DNA of 64,000 nucleotides from CAVXXB01 sp963765585 (lineage in GTDB: Bacteria > Calditrichota > Calditrichia > JAJRVZ01): assembly GCA_963765585.1 (NCBI GenBank), contig CAVXXB010000005.1:124001-188000 (forward strand), written 5' to 3'. Below the pieces are notes generated by a model. It was given only the letters and a program-made list of their open reading frames with translations. It was not told where the DNA came from and did not search any database. Below are positions 27,097 to 35,128 of the stretch, piece by piece (position 1 is the stretch's first letter; each line of letters starts with the position of its first letter). Both the position numbers and the translations under genes were made by a program.

Positions 27097-27583
27097 GTTT
27101 TCATTCGTAGTGTAGGATTATTATATTGAAGCTAATTAAAATATTAAATATAGACAAGAAATTAATAACCTTTATATGCGATTACTTTTTTCTTACATAA
27201 TATTAAATAGCCAAAAACTTATAATAATGTAGTCCTGCTAATTTTTATTCCGCACATTGAATTTAATTGGCAAACTTAATGTCTGCGATCTGTCTCAATA
27301 TTTCCCAAGAGATAAAATGTTCTTGTGCTATGAATTTGATAATCATACGGCAAAATATTGTACTCAGCAGTCAATGCTTAGCATATATTGTACTTATAGA
27401 CTCCAAATAATAATTCACTGGCATGGTGGTATGTATAATCTAGGTATGGAACCCTGACAGAACACTTTTTCTTATCCTTTTCATATCGCCAATAATTTTG
27501 TAATTTGATCCTGCTTTATAAACAATCTACATAGGAGACTTAGAAGTCCGGCAGCTGGCGGACGAAGAAGCAATCCCATTATT
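27097..27583. other. Divergent intergenic region between mrpA and the ligase gene
   Basis: AT-rich with no credible gene; a 66-codon frame at 27257-27457 lacks a ribosome site and any recognisable domain. It must contain the mrp promoter (minus strand) and the ligase promoter. At 27536-27577 there is a repeat fragment described separately. Confidence 0.5.
27536..27577. repeat. Dispersed repeat fragment with a GTCCGGC/GGCGGAC stem
   Basis: GTCCGGC-AGCT-GGCGGAC forms a short stem (one mismatch) and is followed by GAAGAAGCAATCCC. I recall similar GATTGCTTC-rich intergenic repeats in many bacterial genomes. It lies directly before the ATG at 27584 and so forms the 5' leader of that gene. Confidence 0.45.
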
Positions 27584-28816
27584 ATGGAAGAAAAATACAC
27601 CAGACCGCTATCCTATCTATATATATTACTATGTGCCGTCATTCCCTGGTCACTGGCTGCAATGCAGATCATGTTGATCACACTATGTCTGTATTATCTT
27701 GTGATATCTATTATCTCAAGAAAAAAAATATTTCAGAAATATGATTATTTTATTTTCCCCCTGGCTTATTTAGCCTCGCTAATTATTTCAGCAGCGGTGT
27801 CCATAGAGCCTGCAACTGCCTTTAAAAATATCTCGCATACCTATTGGATTATCCTGACATTTCCCATAATCGCATCTTTACCACTGACTGAATCTGACCG
27901 GCATCATGGATTGCATGCCCTGATCATTTCTGCTACTCTGGTAGGAATATATGGCGTATTCCAATCACTGAGCGGTTTGAATCCGCTGGGCAACGCGCCC
28001 TTGAGTAAGTTGGGTAACTTGTATCGTGCATTTGGAACGTATAGTTTTTATCTCAGTTTTGCCGGAAATCAGTTAATGATTTTTGCGTTTGTATTTGTCC
28101 TGGCCATGAGTGAAAATTTCACATCCGGAAGAAGGTTAATGTACATCGGGTCTTTGTTTATAATCGGTTTAAGTATTGTGGCTACCCAGGGACGCAGTAC
28201 CTGGTTAGGTATTGTTTTGATTATTCTCATTGGTACATTTCTGTTTTACCGGAAACATTTCTGGAAAATAATCTCTGTTTCTTTTTTTGTTTTTCTGTTA
28301 ACACTGTATTTGTTACCCGATATATCAGATCGCTTTTTTGCGATCTTTAGCGCGACCCATCACAATAATCTTACCAGGATCAATTTGTGGCATACTTCTG
28401 TCCTGATTATCAAAGATCACATGATTATTGGAACCGGCCCGGGATTATTTCACAAATATGTCGAATTATACAAAGTCCCGGGATTCTACGATTCGATGGC
28501 ACATCCCCATAGCGATATACTTCTCGTGGCAGTCCAGTCCGGACTGATTGGATTGATAACATGGCTCGTGATCTGGATTGTCTTTTTTAAACAAGCCATA
28601 AGTTTTACCTTAAAAAATACCACAGTGACATCAGATTTGCTTTTAGTACGGGGTGCAATTCTGGCTGTAGCCGCTATTCTTCTTGCATCGTTCTTTCAGT
28701 GCTATTTTGTCGATCTCGAAAATAGTATTCTATGGTGGCTGATTATGGGAATGGCATATCAGGTTCTTGGTAAAAATGAATTAAGAAATGGAGAGAAAAA
28801 GTCCCTGAGCACCTAA
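27584..28816 (+). CDS. O-antigen ligase/polymerase-like membrane protein (Wzy_C family)
   Basis: 410 residues with 10 or more membrane helices and a larger periplasmic loop containing 'MIIGTGPGLFHKYVELYKV' and 'MAHPHSDILLVAVQSGLIG'. This G-x-G-P-G ... H-P-H-(S/N) pattern is characteristic of the Wzy_C/WaaL family, which joins polymerised glycan to lipid A core or another acceptor. No other glycan gene is adjacent, so a ligase role is favoured over a cluster-specific polymerase. The start codon has no clear ribosome site and follows a repeat fragment; an internal start cannot be excluded. Confidence 0.75.
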   Translation: MEEKYTRPLSYLYILLCAVIPWSLAAMQIMLITLCLYYLVISIISRKKIFQKYDYFIFPLAYLASLIISAAVSIEPATAFKNISHTYWIILTFPIIASLPLTESDRHHGLHALIISATLVGIYGVFQSLSGLNPLGNAPLSKLGNLYRAFGTYSFYLSFAGNQLMIFAFVFVLAMSENFTSGRRLMYIGSLFIIGLSIVATQGRSTWLGIVLIILIGTFLFYRKHFWKIISVSFFVFLLTLYLLPDISDRFFAIFSATHHNNLTRINLWHTSVLIIKDHMIIGTGPGLFHKYVELYKVPGFYDSMAHPHSDILLVAVQSGLIGLITWLVIWIVFFKQAISFTLKNTTVTSDLLLVRGAILAVAAILLASFFQCYFVDLENSILWWLIMGMAYQVLGKNELRNGEKKSLST

Positions 28817-28935
28817 GTCGCTAAGTTCTGTATTCTTTTCTTGCAAATAAAAATAAATCTGAATACATTCAGGATTAATTCTAATTTTAATAATTCATTT
28901 AAAAAAAAATCTCACATAATGTACTTGGAGGTACT

Positions 28936-29349
28936 ATGCAAATTTTTAAACCTGTTGTTATTGTATTCATTCTTGTCGCTTTATTGGCAATCTTCGGTTG
29001 CCAGACAAAGGATGAAGTTGAGGTAGCGCCTGAAGCTGAAAAGCCCAGCCGGATTATTGACGTGTCCGAAGTAACCACAATTATGACCGTTAAGGAAATT
29101 GATCTGGCAGAACGTCTGTTTACTTTGACGTATGAAGGTATGAATGAAATAGTAGTCGAAGCTGCCGAAGATCTCACCGGAATCGATGAAATAAAAGTTG
29201 GCGATAAAGTATCCGTTACTTATCTTGCTTCTACCGCCATGTATGTCCAGTCACCGGATGCAGATAGACCGCCGGTTACAGAATCACAAATCGTGGAAGT
29301 GGCATTCAAAAGATGGCAAACCACGGAAGGTAAGGGTAGATATTATTGA
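28936..29349 (+). CDS. Small lipoprotein with duplicated domain, first half (frameshifted)
   Basis: A strong GGAGGT site precedes the ATG. The signal peptide carries lipobox 'AIFGC' (residues 16-20). The first domain spans about residues 48-105: 'IMTVKEIDLAERLFTLTYEG', 'IDEIKVGDKVSVTYL'. A one-base change in an A-run near 29311 diverts the frame: 'VEVAFK' should continue 'DGKPRKVRVDIIEE'. The domain looks like a small beta-barrel of the kind found in envelope stress lipoproteins, but I cannot name a family with confidence. Confidence 0.65.
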   Translation: MQIFKPVVIVFILVALLAIFGCQTKDEVEVAPEAEKPSRIIDVSEVTTIMTVKEIDLAERLFTLTYEGMNEIVVEAAEDLTGIDEIKVGDKVSVTYLASTAMYVQSPDADRPPVTESQIVEVAFKRWQTTEGKGRYY

Positions 29350-29536
29350 AGAGACATTCACTGTTGAAGGTATTGATGTGGAGAACCGCAAAGCCACATT
29401 AAAAGGTCCGGATGGAAAAGTCTCAACGGTCGATGTACATAAGGATGTGCAGAACCTGGAAAATGTCAAAATTGGTGATCAGGTAATTCTGCAACGAACC
29501 GAGTCAATTGCGGTTGATATTACAAAGGTGGAATAA
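29198..29536 (+). CDS. Small lipoprotein with duplicated domain, second half
   Basis: Coding in this frame begins near 29312. It encodes a second copy of the same domain: 'ETFTVEGIDVENRKATLKGP' parallels 'TIMTVKEIDLAERLFTLTYEG', and 'ENVKIGDQVILQRTESIAVDI' parallels 'DEIKVGDKVSVTYLASTAMYV'. The intact protein would have about 200 residues, with two tandem beta domains after a lipid anchor. Confidence 0.65.
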   Translation: MAIKYPLLILLLPPCMSSHRMQIDRRLQNHKSWKWHSKDGKPRKVRVDIIEETFTVEGIDVENRKATLKGPDGKVSTVDVHKDVQNLENVKIGDQVILQRTESIAVDITKVE

Positions 29537-29576
29537 TATTCCGGATCCAACGATCTGGTGTTAGTACTTGGTATGT

Positions 29577-29705
29577 ATAGCCACAGATTTTCACAGACAT
29601 CTTGTACGCATTTAGTATTTATGAGAAGATAGAACTTAAGATTAATCTCTAATTTCTAATCTCTAATTCCTAATTGCTTTTATATCTGTGGAAGTCTGTG
29701 GCTAT
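29577..29705. repeat. Inverted repeat enclosing heptamers between convergent genes
   Basis: ATAGCCACAGATTTTCACAG (29577-29596) and its near-complement at 29686-29705 form a 20-bp imperfect stem. The loop contains AATCTCT/AATTTCT heptamers (29640-29680). A T-run follows the right arm, so it could terminate the upstream transcript. Confidence 0.6.
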
Positions 29706-29739
29706 TTTTTTTGTTAAAGCGACATGGAAATCAGATTTT

Positions 29740-31287
29740 TCAGGTTTTAAATCTCTCTATATCAATGTCATAATTCTTTATTTTATAATTTATAATTCTC
29801 TCCGTAATACTCAATAATCGTGCCGCCTGTGCCCGGTTACCACGTGTAGATTTTAACGCATCCTGAATTAGTTCCTTTTCGTATGATTCTACCGCGGATG
29901 TCAGGGATAAATGTGTGATTGTGCCACTGCTTTCCCCTGTCTGAAGGGTGGGGGGCAGATGATAACTGTGTAATACCTGATCCTCGCAAACCAATATGGC
30001 GCGTTCGATACAGTTTTCCAGTTCCCGTACATTTCCCGGCCAATGATAACGCATCAGCATGTCTATGGCAGGCGTAGAAATACGTTTTACAATTTTTCCC
30101 TGCTGCCGGCTATATTTTATCATAAAATGATCGGCCAGCAGCAGAATATCTGTCTTACGTTCACGTAACGGAGGCAGTAAAATCGAGTACACATTAAGAC
30201 GATAATATAAATCTTCCCTGAAATCTCCTGATTCCATCATCGACTCCAGATCTGAATTTGTGGCTGTAATGACCCGCACATCCACTTTAATGGTTTCTGT
30301 GCCGCCAACGCGCTCAAATTCCTGTTCCTGCAACACTCTTAATAATTTCACCTGAGTCATGGGAGTCAGATCACCGATTTCATCCAGAAAAATTGTACCT
30401 TCATTGGCCAATTCAAATCGGCCCTTTTTTCGGGCAACCGCGCCGGTAAATGCTCCTTTTTCATAGCCAAAGAATTCAGATTCGATTAAGTTCTCCGGTA
30501 TAGCCGCACAATTAACGCGGATAAACGGGCCTTCACTGCGCAGCGAATTATAATGTATTGCCTGGGCAATTAACTCCTTACCTGTCCCCGATTCCCCTCT
30601 AATGAGTACGGTTGTATTTGCCCGGGCAACCCTGGTAACCATTTCATATACTTCGAGCATTTCATGGCTGTTTCCGATAATCTTGTGAAAGCGAAATTCC
30701 TCCTGAAGCTGTTGTTTTAAGTGTACATTTTCTTCCAACAGTTTTTGTCGTTCTAATTCAATTTTTTGTTTTAGTTGAATCGACTGGACCAGTGCCGATG
30801 AGACAAGCGTCAGGAATTTGACACTACTGTCATAATCACGGGTTTTGCTATATGCCAAGGTAACGGCCAGAACCCCAAGTGTCTTATAATCGAGAAGGAT
30901 AGGTACCCCGATAAATGACTGTTCCCGGTCATGCTCGGGATCCCAGGAACTGGTACGATTGAGAAAAAGAGGTTCCTTGCTTACTTGTGAGGCAACAATC
31001 GATTTTCCGGTTTCAGCAATTTTTCCCGTGAGACCTTCACCGATTTTAAAATCCAACTTTGCCAGCTCGGCTTTATAACCTATTGAGGCTTTCATCGTTA
31101 AACCGGATTTTTTCTCATTAACCAGAAAAACAGCGCCCGATTTTATGTTATAGGATTCCTGCAGAATTTTTAATGTCGCCTGCAATGCTTCCTCAAGATC
31201 AAATGTCCTGCTGACCATTTGATTTATTTCAATTAAAATGGACAACTTTCGAACTTCAGTTTCAGACATCACATTTTTTTTTGCCAT
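29740..31287 (-). CDS. Sigma-54-dependent transcriptional activator with GAF sensor (NifA/NtrC-like)
   Basis: 515 residues. Residues 20-165 form a GAF domain ('LEEALQATLKILQESYNIKSGAVFLV', in parts), then a helical linker, then an AAA+ domain at about 205-440 with Walker A 'GESGTGKE', the sigma-54 contact loop 'GAFTGA' and Walker B 'GTIFLDEIGD'. A Fis-type helix-turn-helix ('NRAQAARLLSITERIINYKI') closes the protein. NifA has the same GAF-AAA-HTH order. It lies divergent from glnB-amtB, whose promoter is of the sigma-54 type, and paired dyad sites lie in the shared gap, so it most likely controls nitrogen assimilation and its own expression. The GAF ligand (2-oxoglutarate in NifA) is not known here. 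Confidence 0.9.
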   Translation of the reverse strand: MAKKNVMSETEVRKLSILIEINQMVSRTFDLEEALQATLKILQESYNIKSGAVFLVNEKKSGLTMKASIGYKAELAKLDFKIGEGLTGKIAETGKSIVASQVSKEPLFLNRTSSWDPEHDREQSFIGVPILLDYKTLGVLAVTLAYSKTRDYDSSVKFLTLVSSALVQSIQLKQKIELERQKLLEENVHLKQQLQEEFRFHKIIGNSHEMLEVYEMVTRVARANTTVLIRGESGTGKELIAQAIHYNSLRSEGPFIRVNCAAIPENLIESEFFGYEKGAFTGAVARKKGRFELANEGTIFLDEIGDLTPMTQVKLLRVLQEQEFERVGGTETIKVDVRVITATNSDLESMMESGDFREDLYYRLNVYSILLPPLRERKTDILLLADHFMIKYSRQQGKIVKRISTPAIDMLMRYHWPGNVRELENCIERAILVCEDQVLHSYHLPPTLQTGESSGTITHLSLTSAVESYEKELIQDALKSTRGNRAQAARLLSITERIINYKIKNYDIDIERFKT

Positions 31288-31421
31288 ATTTGCACTACCT
31301 TATTCGTCTATTTACCCAGGTGGATTTGTTATTTGATGAATTTTGAGATCTGTAAAATCCAGAAATTTTAATACTTGAAAGATAAACAATGTACATTTGA
31401 CTAATTACCCGCCAATCAATA

Positions 31422-31465
31422 TTACAATTATGTTGTATGTCTATTAATATATTACAATTATGTAG
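31422..31465. promoter_or_regulatory. Paired dyad sites, probable enhancer for the sigma-54 activator
   Basis: TTACAATTATGTTG at 31422 and TTACAATTATGTAG at 31452 fit TTACA-N4-TGTAA with one or two mismatches. Their spacing of 30 bp equals about three helical turns, similar to paired NtrC sites at enterobacterial glnA. They lie 360-390 bp upstream of the sigma-54 box of glnB and 135-180 bp upstream of the activator gene. Confidence 0.6.
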
Positions 31466-31816
31466 CAAAGTCGATTTATTTTATAACATATCCGCCTGGT
31501 ATTTGTTGAATTCTTATTACTTGATGATTTTATCTACAAATATTGTGCCGCTTTGCTCTGAGTAAATAATTCTACTGAATTATGTTCCTTGAATGCCATA
31601 AAGTCAAATTTGCTATATCAGGAGTCCGGCCTGGCTTTTTTTGCAAGGTGATTACGTTCCCGGCATTTATGGGTGGCGCGTGTGAAAATGATTCATACGA
31701 AATTGTAATACGTGTTTCGATCAAATACATATATGTTACAAAAAAGTAGCATCTGTAATTTTTATAAAAACCGGTAACATCAATATAAATAATAGATTAA
31801 GGCAAGATAAGTTTTG

Positions 31817-31832
31817 TGGCATCTGATTTGCA
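31817..31832 (+). promoter_or_regulatory. Sigma-54 promoter of glnB-amtB
   Basis: TGGCAT-N5-TTGCA matches the -24/-12 consensus (TGGCAC-N5-TTGCW) at all but one position, with correct GG and GC spacing. It is 79 bases upstream of the glnB start. This is the expected promoter type for PII/ammonium-transporter genes under nitrogen limitation. Confidence 0.85.
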
Positions 31833-31910
31833 AAGGGAGATCACTTATTAAATAAAAGTAAAAATTATTAATTCTCTACAATGTATAAATAAACCAATGG
31901 AGGTATTTGC

Positions 31911-32252
31911 ATGAAATTAGTTGTGGCTTATATCCAGCCCGAACGGTTGAATAGCGTTAAACAGGCATTGTATGAGCGCAAGATTTATAAAATGTCTGTG
32001 ACCAATGCGCTTGGATGTGGTGAACAAAAAGGGTATCACGAAACATATCGTGGTGCTGAAATAGAAGTGAATCTGTTAAAAAAGATTCGCATTGAACTGG
32101 CAATCAATGAGGAATATTTGGAACCGGCGATTGATGGAATCATTCAGGGGGCAAAAACGGGTGAAATCGGTGATGGGAAAATCTTTGTGCAAGATTTGTC
32201 GGAATGTATAAGAATCCGAACCGAGGAAAAAGGCAAAGCGGCAATCGGATAG
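31911..32252 (+). CDS. glnB: Nitrogen regulatory protein PII
   Basis: 113 residues, standard PII length, with an ideal GGAGGT ribosome site. The T-loop 'GCGEQKGYHETYRGAEIE' retains the tyrosine equivalent to Tyr51, the uridylylation site in proteobacteria. The conserved C-terminal 'GEIGDGKIFVQDLSECIRIRTEEKG' holds the ATP and 2-oxoglutarate-responsive region. It lies 71 bases before amtB, the classic glnK-amtB pairing, so it should dock to AmtB and block ammonium uptake when nitrogen is plentiful. The name glnK would be equally apt. Confidence 0.93.
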   Translation: MKLVVAYIQPERLNSVKQALYERKIYKMSVTNALGCGEQKGYHETYRGAEIEVNLLKKIRIELAINEEYLEPAIDGIIQGAKTGEIGDGKIFVQDLSECIRIRTEEKGKAAIG

Positions 32253-32323
32253 ATGTATGTACTTATTTTATATGTTTAGTACATCTCAACTTTTAACAGA
32301 AAATTTAAAATGAGGTTAGATAA

Positions 32324-33679
32324 ATGAAGAAACAGCGTAATATAAATTGGATATTTATAGTTATAATGGGTGTATTAATGGCTTCATCATTGTTTGCCGG
32401 GCCAGCACCGGAAGAAGCTAGAACTGTGGACCAGTTAGCTGCGGATCTGCAGAATAATCTGAATATCGTTTGGACGTGCGTGGCCGCCTTTCTGGTTTTC
32501 TTTATGCAAGCCGGATTCTCGATGGTTGAAGCCGGATTTACGCGCGCAAAAAATACCATAAACATTATGATGAAAAATCTGATGGATTTTTCCATAGGCA
32601 CACTGGCATTTTTCATTGTCGGCTTTGGCTTAATGTTTGGCGCGAGCAATGGTTTGTTTGGCACAACGAACTTTATGATGAGCGGTTCGGATGTTATGGG
32701 AAAAGACTGGAACTGGTCATTTCTTATTTTTCAAACAGTTTTTGCCGGAACAGCAGCAACTATTGTATCCGGGGCTATGGCCGAACGTACAAAATTTGTT
32801 GGTTATCTTGCCTACAGCGTTTTTATATGCGCAATTATTTATCCCGTTTATGGTTCCTGGGCGTGGGGTTCTCTACTGGATGGGGCCGGCTGGCTTGAAA
32901 GTATGGGCTTTAATGATTTTGCCGGATCCACTGTGGTGCATTCAGTAGGTGGTTGGCTGGCTCTGGCTGGCGCTATGGTGGTCGGTCCAAGAATCGGCAA
33001 ATTTGGTCCAGATGGCAAAGCAAAAGCCATACCCGGACACAATATGGCCATCGCCGGATTGGGCGTATTCATCTTGTGGTTTGGTTGGTTTGGTTTTAAT
33101 CCAGGAAGTACTACATTTGGTGATGGCGATATTGGTCGGATCGCTGTAACTACAAATCTGTCCGCAGCCGCTGCGGCAATTTCTGCGATGTTTACTGCCT
33201 GGGTCACTGAAAAAAAGCCGGATGGATCCATGGCTATGAATGGCGCACTGGCAGGATTAGTTGGTATCACAGCCGGGTGTGCCTCGGTATCTCCGGTATC
33301 CGCCATAATAATTGGATTAGTTTCAGGTGTTCTGGTGGTATTAAGTGTACTATTTATTGATCGCACACTTAAAATTGATGATCCGGTGGGCGCAGTCAGT
33401 GTGCATGGCGTTTCCGGCGCCTGGGGTACACTTGCCGTGGGATTATTTGCAGCCGATGGCGGTCTTTTTTATGGTGGCGGATTGGGATTGCTGGGTGTTC
33501 AGGCGCTTGGTGTGCTGGCGGCGTTTGTTTGGGCGTTTGGCACCGGTTTCATATTATTTACCATGATAAAAAAGACCATCGGTTTGCGGGTATCTGAGCA
33601 AGAAGAATTGCGTGGACTGGATATCGGTGAGCATGGAATGGAAGCTTATAGTGGGTTTCAGATATTTATAACCCAGTAA
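32324..33679 (+). CDS. amtB: Ammonium transporter AmtB
   Basis: 451 residues with a cleavable signal peptide ('SLFAGP') and 11 membrane helices. The twin pore histidines are visible in 'GSTVVHSVGGW' and 'AVSVHGVSGAWG'; 'VSGAMAERTKF' is the Amt family signature. A GAGGTT site precedes the ATG. It is co-transcribed with the PII gene from the sigma-54 promoter. It conducts ammonium into the cytoplasm for glutamine synthetase, encoded 1.4 kb downstream. Confidence 0.95.
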   Translation: MKKQRNINWIFIVIMGVLMASSLFAGPAPEEARTVDQLAADLQNNLNIVWTCVAAFLVFFMQAGFSMVEAGFTRAKNTINIMMKNLMDFSIGTLAFFIVGFGLMFGASNGLFGTTNFMMSGSDVMGKDWNWSFLIFQTVFAGTAATIVSGAMAERTKFVGYLAYSVFICAIIYPVYGSWAWGSLLDGAGWLESMGFNDFAGSTVVHSVGGWLALAGAMVVGPRIGKFGPDGKAKAIPGHNMAIAGLGVFILWFGWFGFNPGSTTFGDGDIGRIAVTTNLSAAAAAISAMFTAWVTEKKPDGSMAMNGALAGLVGITAGCASVSPVSAIIIGLVSGVLVVLSVLFIDRTLKIDDPVGAVSVHGVSGAWGTLAVGLFAADGGLFYGGGLGLLGVQALGVLAAFVWAFGTGFILFTMIKKTIGLRVSEQEELRGLDIGEHGMEAYSGFQIFITQ

Positions 33680-33900
33680 CAAAACTAATTGTTAAAAGAA
33701 TTCATAGAACTTGCTGATTAGAAATTAGATGTTGGAAGTGAAAAAAAACGATTGATAAAAATGCTGGTGAAGTACAGTTTTTGCATCCAGCATCCAGCAT
33801 CCAGAATCTTGTATCCTGTATCTTGTTATCTAATCTTTATTCTCCGTGTTCTCTGTGGTTCAACATAACTTAACATTTAATAAAAATAAGGATATAAAAC
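33680..33900. repeat. Heptamer and phrase-like repeats before the porin gene
   Basis: At 33781-33830 CATCCAG is repeated three times and passes into AATCTTG, TATCCTG and TATCTTG, always with a seven-base period. It is followed by a CTCTGTGGTTC phrase that also occurs in reverse elsewhere in the window. No gene is present. Confidence 0.75.
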
Positions 33901-34599
33901 ATGAAAAACAGGACGAAGGCCAGAACGAATATTCTTATTGGTCTGGCAATATTATTCTTAGCACTCCCAGCCTTCGCCCAGGTGGAATTTGCTGGTGATA
34001 TAACTGCTGTGTCAACTTATGTTTGGCGTGGCATAAAAGCGAATAACGGACCGGCACTGCAGAGTACAGCCGCAGCAACATGCAAAGCAGTAAGTTTGGG
34101 CTTCTGGGGATCCAGTATCGATTTTGGCGATGATCTGGAACTTGAAACAGACGTATATGCCGAAATCGCATTGCCGACGGGTGACATACCAACCGCAATT
34201 GGTGCAACTGTATTTATGTTCGATTTTAATTCCTTTAATGAATCTGCAGATGCAGAATTTGAACTTTATGGTACTCTCAGTTACGATGCATTTGGACTGG
34301 CTGGCTACTATGTACCAAAACAAAATAGTACTAAGCCTTATCAAAATCGCTCAAATTACTGGTTGGAGCTCGCTGGCGCAACTTCACTGGTGGGGGCAGA
34401 TGTCTCAGCAACATTGGGTTATGGGACATATTCCAGCCGCTGGATGCCGGAGGGCGGTAAGAAGGATGCGGTCGCACTGCTTCTGCTAACTGCAGGAAAA
34501 AGTATATCGGATAATATATCGGTGTATTGGACTTATTCACTTGACCTGGGATCGGGATTCGAAAATATCCTATATTTCGGTGGCTCAGTGGGTTTATAG
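33901..34599 (+). CDS. TorF-type putative outer-membrane porin
   Basis: 232 residues, with signal peptide ending 'LPAFAQ'. The mature start 'FAGDITAVSTYVWRGIKANNGPALQ' (in parts) matches the TorF/gcw_chp porin family, whose N-terminal strand reads 'v.l.SdY.fRGis'. The rest alternates hydrophobic residues as in a beta-barrel. Family members are frequently found next to amtB-glnK, as here, and may admit ammonium or small solutes. Function remains inferred. Confidence 0.8.
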   Translation: MKNRTKARTNILIGLAILFLALPAFAQVEFAGDITAVSTYVWRGIKANNGPALQSTAAATCKAVSLGFWGSSIDFGDDLELETDVYAEIALPTGDIPTAIGATVFMFDFNSFNESADAEFELYGTLSYDAFGLAGYYVPKQNSTKPYQNRSNYWLELAGATSLVGADVSATLGYGTYSSRWMPEGGKKDAVALLLLTAGKSISDNISVYWTYSLDLGSGFENILYFGGSVGL

Positions 34600-34694
34600 C
34601 CTCGTGACATATCAAACTGACAGAGACATGGCTTACCGTGTCTTTATTTTTTTTATTAATATTTTATTTAATCCAACAGATAGAAATTGCAAAG

Positions 34695-34738
34695 TTACAA
34701 ATATGTAATACAAAATTGTAGATGCGACATAAATGTAA
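34695..34738. promoter_or_regulatory. Dyad cluster upstream of glnA, distal pair
   Basis: TTACAAATATGTAA (34695, perfect), ATACAAAATTGTAG (34708, overlapping) and CGACATAAATGTAA (34725). The first and third are 30 bp apart. Confidence 0.6.
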
Positions 34739-34872
34739 TAATAGATAAGCCTGGATTGCTGTATTTGTCTGCGACCGCCAACACATTTCGTCACTCCGTA
34801 CCAATTTGCAGTAATTGAGAAACGTGCAAAATATTAAACATAACCGCTATCTGCAGGTTTTTACATATATCA

Positions 34873-34915
34873 TTACAATAATGTCTCAAAAATATATAAT
34901 CTTACAATAATGTAA
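34873..34915. promoter_or_regulatory. Dyad pair upstream of glnA, proximal
   Basis: TTACAATAATGTCT (34873) and TTACAATAATGTAA (34902, perfect) are 29 bp apart and about 120-160 bp upstream of the sigma-54-like box, the usual enhancer distance. Confidence 0.65.
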
Positions 34916-35032
34916 TATATCCAATGCTTAATCTGTATATATGTAACGTGATTAATTAAAAAATTTCAAACCACGGGCTTGTTTTTGTGGATTGAAGGCT
35001 ATTTTTGAGCAATATTGCGATATTGAGATCTC

Positions 35033-35048
35033 TGGCATGGTTTTTGTC
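35033..35048 (+). promoter_or_regulatory. Sigma-54-like promoter of glnA
   Basis: TGGCAT-N5-TTGTC keeps the -24 GG element and spacing but has GT in place of the -12 GC, so it is a weaker match than the one before glnB. It is 81 bases upstream of the start codon. Confidence 0.5.
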
Positions 35049-35128
35049 AATAGAATTACATTGTCAAAACATAAGAAAATAAAAACAGATAGTTGATAGA
35101 ATCATTTACATAAGCAAGGAGTTTTATT

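Larger units (their letters stand above)
31288..31910. other. Divergent control region between sigma-54 activator and glnB
   Basis: Long AT-rich gap without a gene. It contains two TTACA-N4-TGTWG dyads 30 bp apart (31422-31435 and 31452-31465), a weaker one at 31736-31749, and a near-consensus sigma-54 promoter at 31817-31832. The unusual length fits a control region with distant enhancer sites. Confidence 0.65.
34600..35128. other. glnA control region
   Basis: 529 bases without a gene. It contains five TTACA-N4-TGTAA-like dyads (34695-34738 and 34873-34915) and a sigma-54-like box at 35033-35048. A strong AAGGAG ribosome site precedes the glnA ATG. Confidence 0.65.

Noticed and set aside
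27257..27457. 66-codon frame between mrpA and the ligase gene
   Set aside because: No ribosome site, no recognisable domain, and an AT-rich promoter-like setting.
31736..31749. Third enhancer dyad before glnB (TTACAAAAAAGTAG)
   Set aside because: Only one good half site; kept as a weak possibility but not counted among the paired sites.
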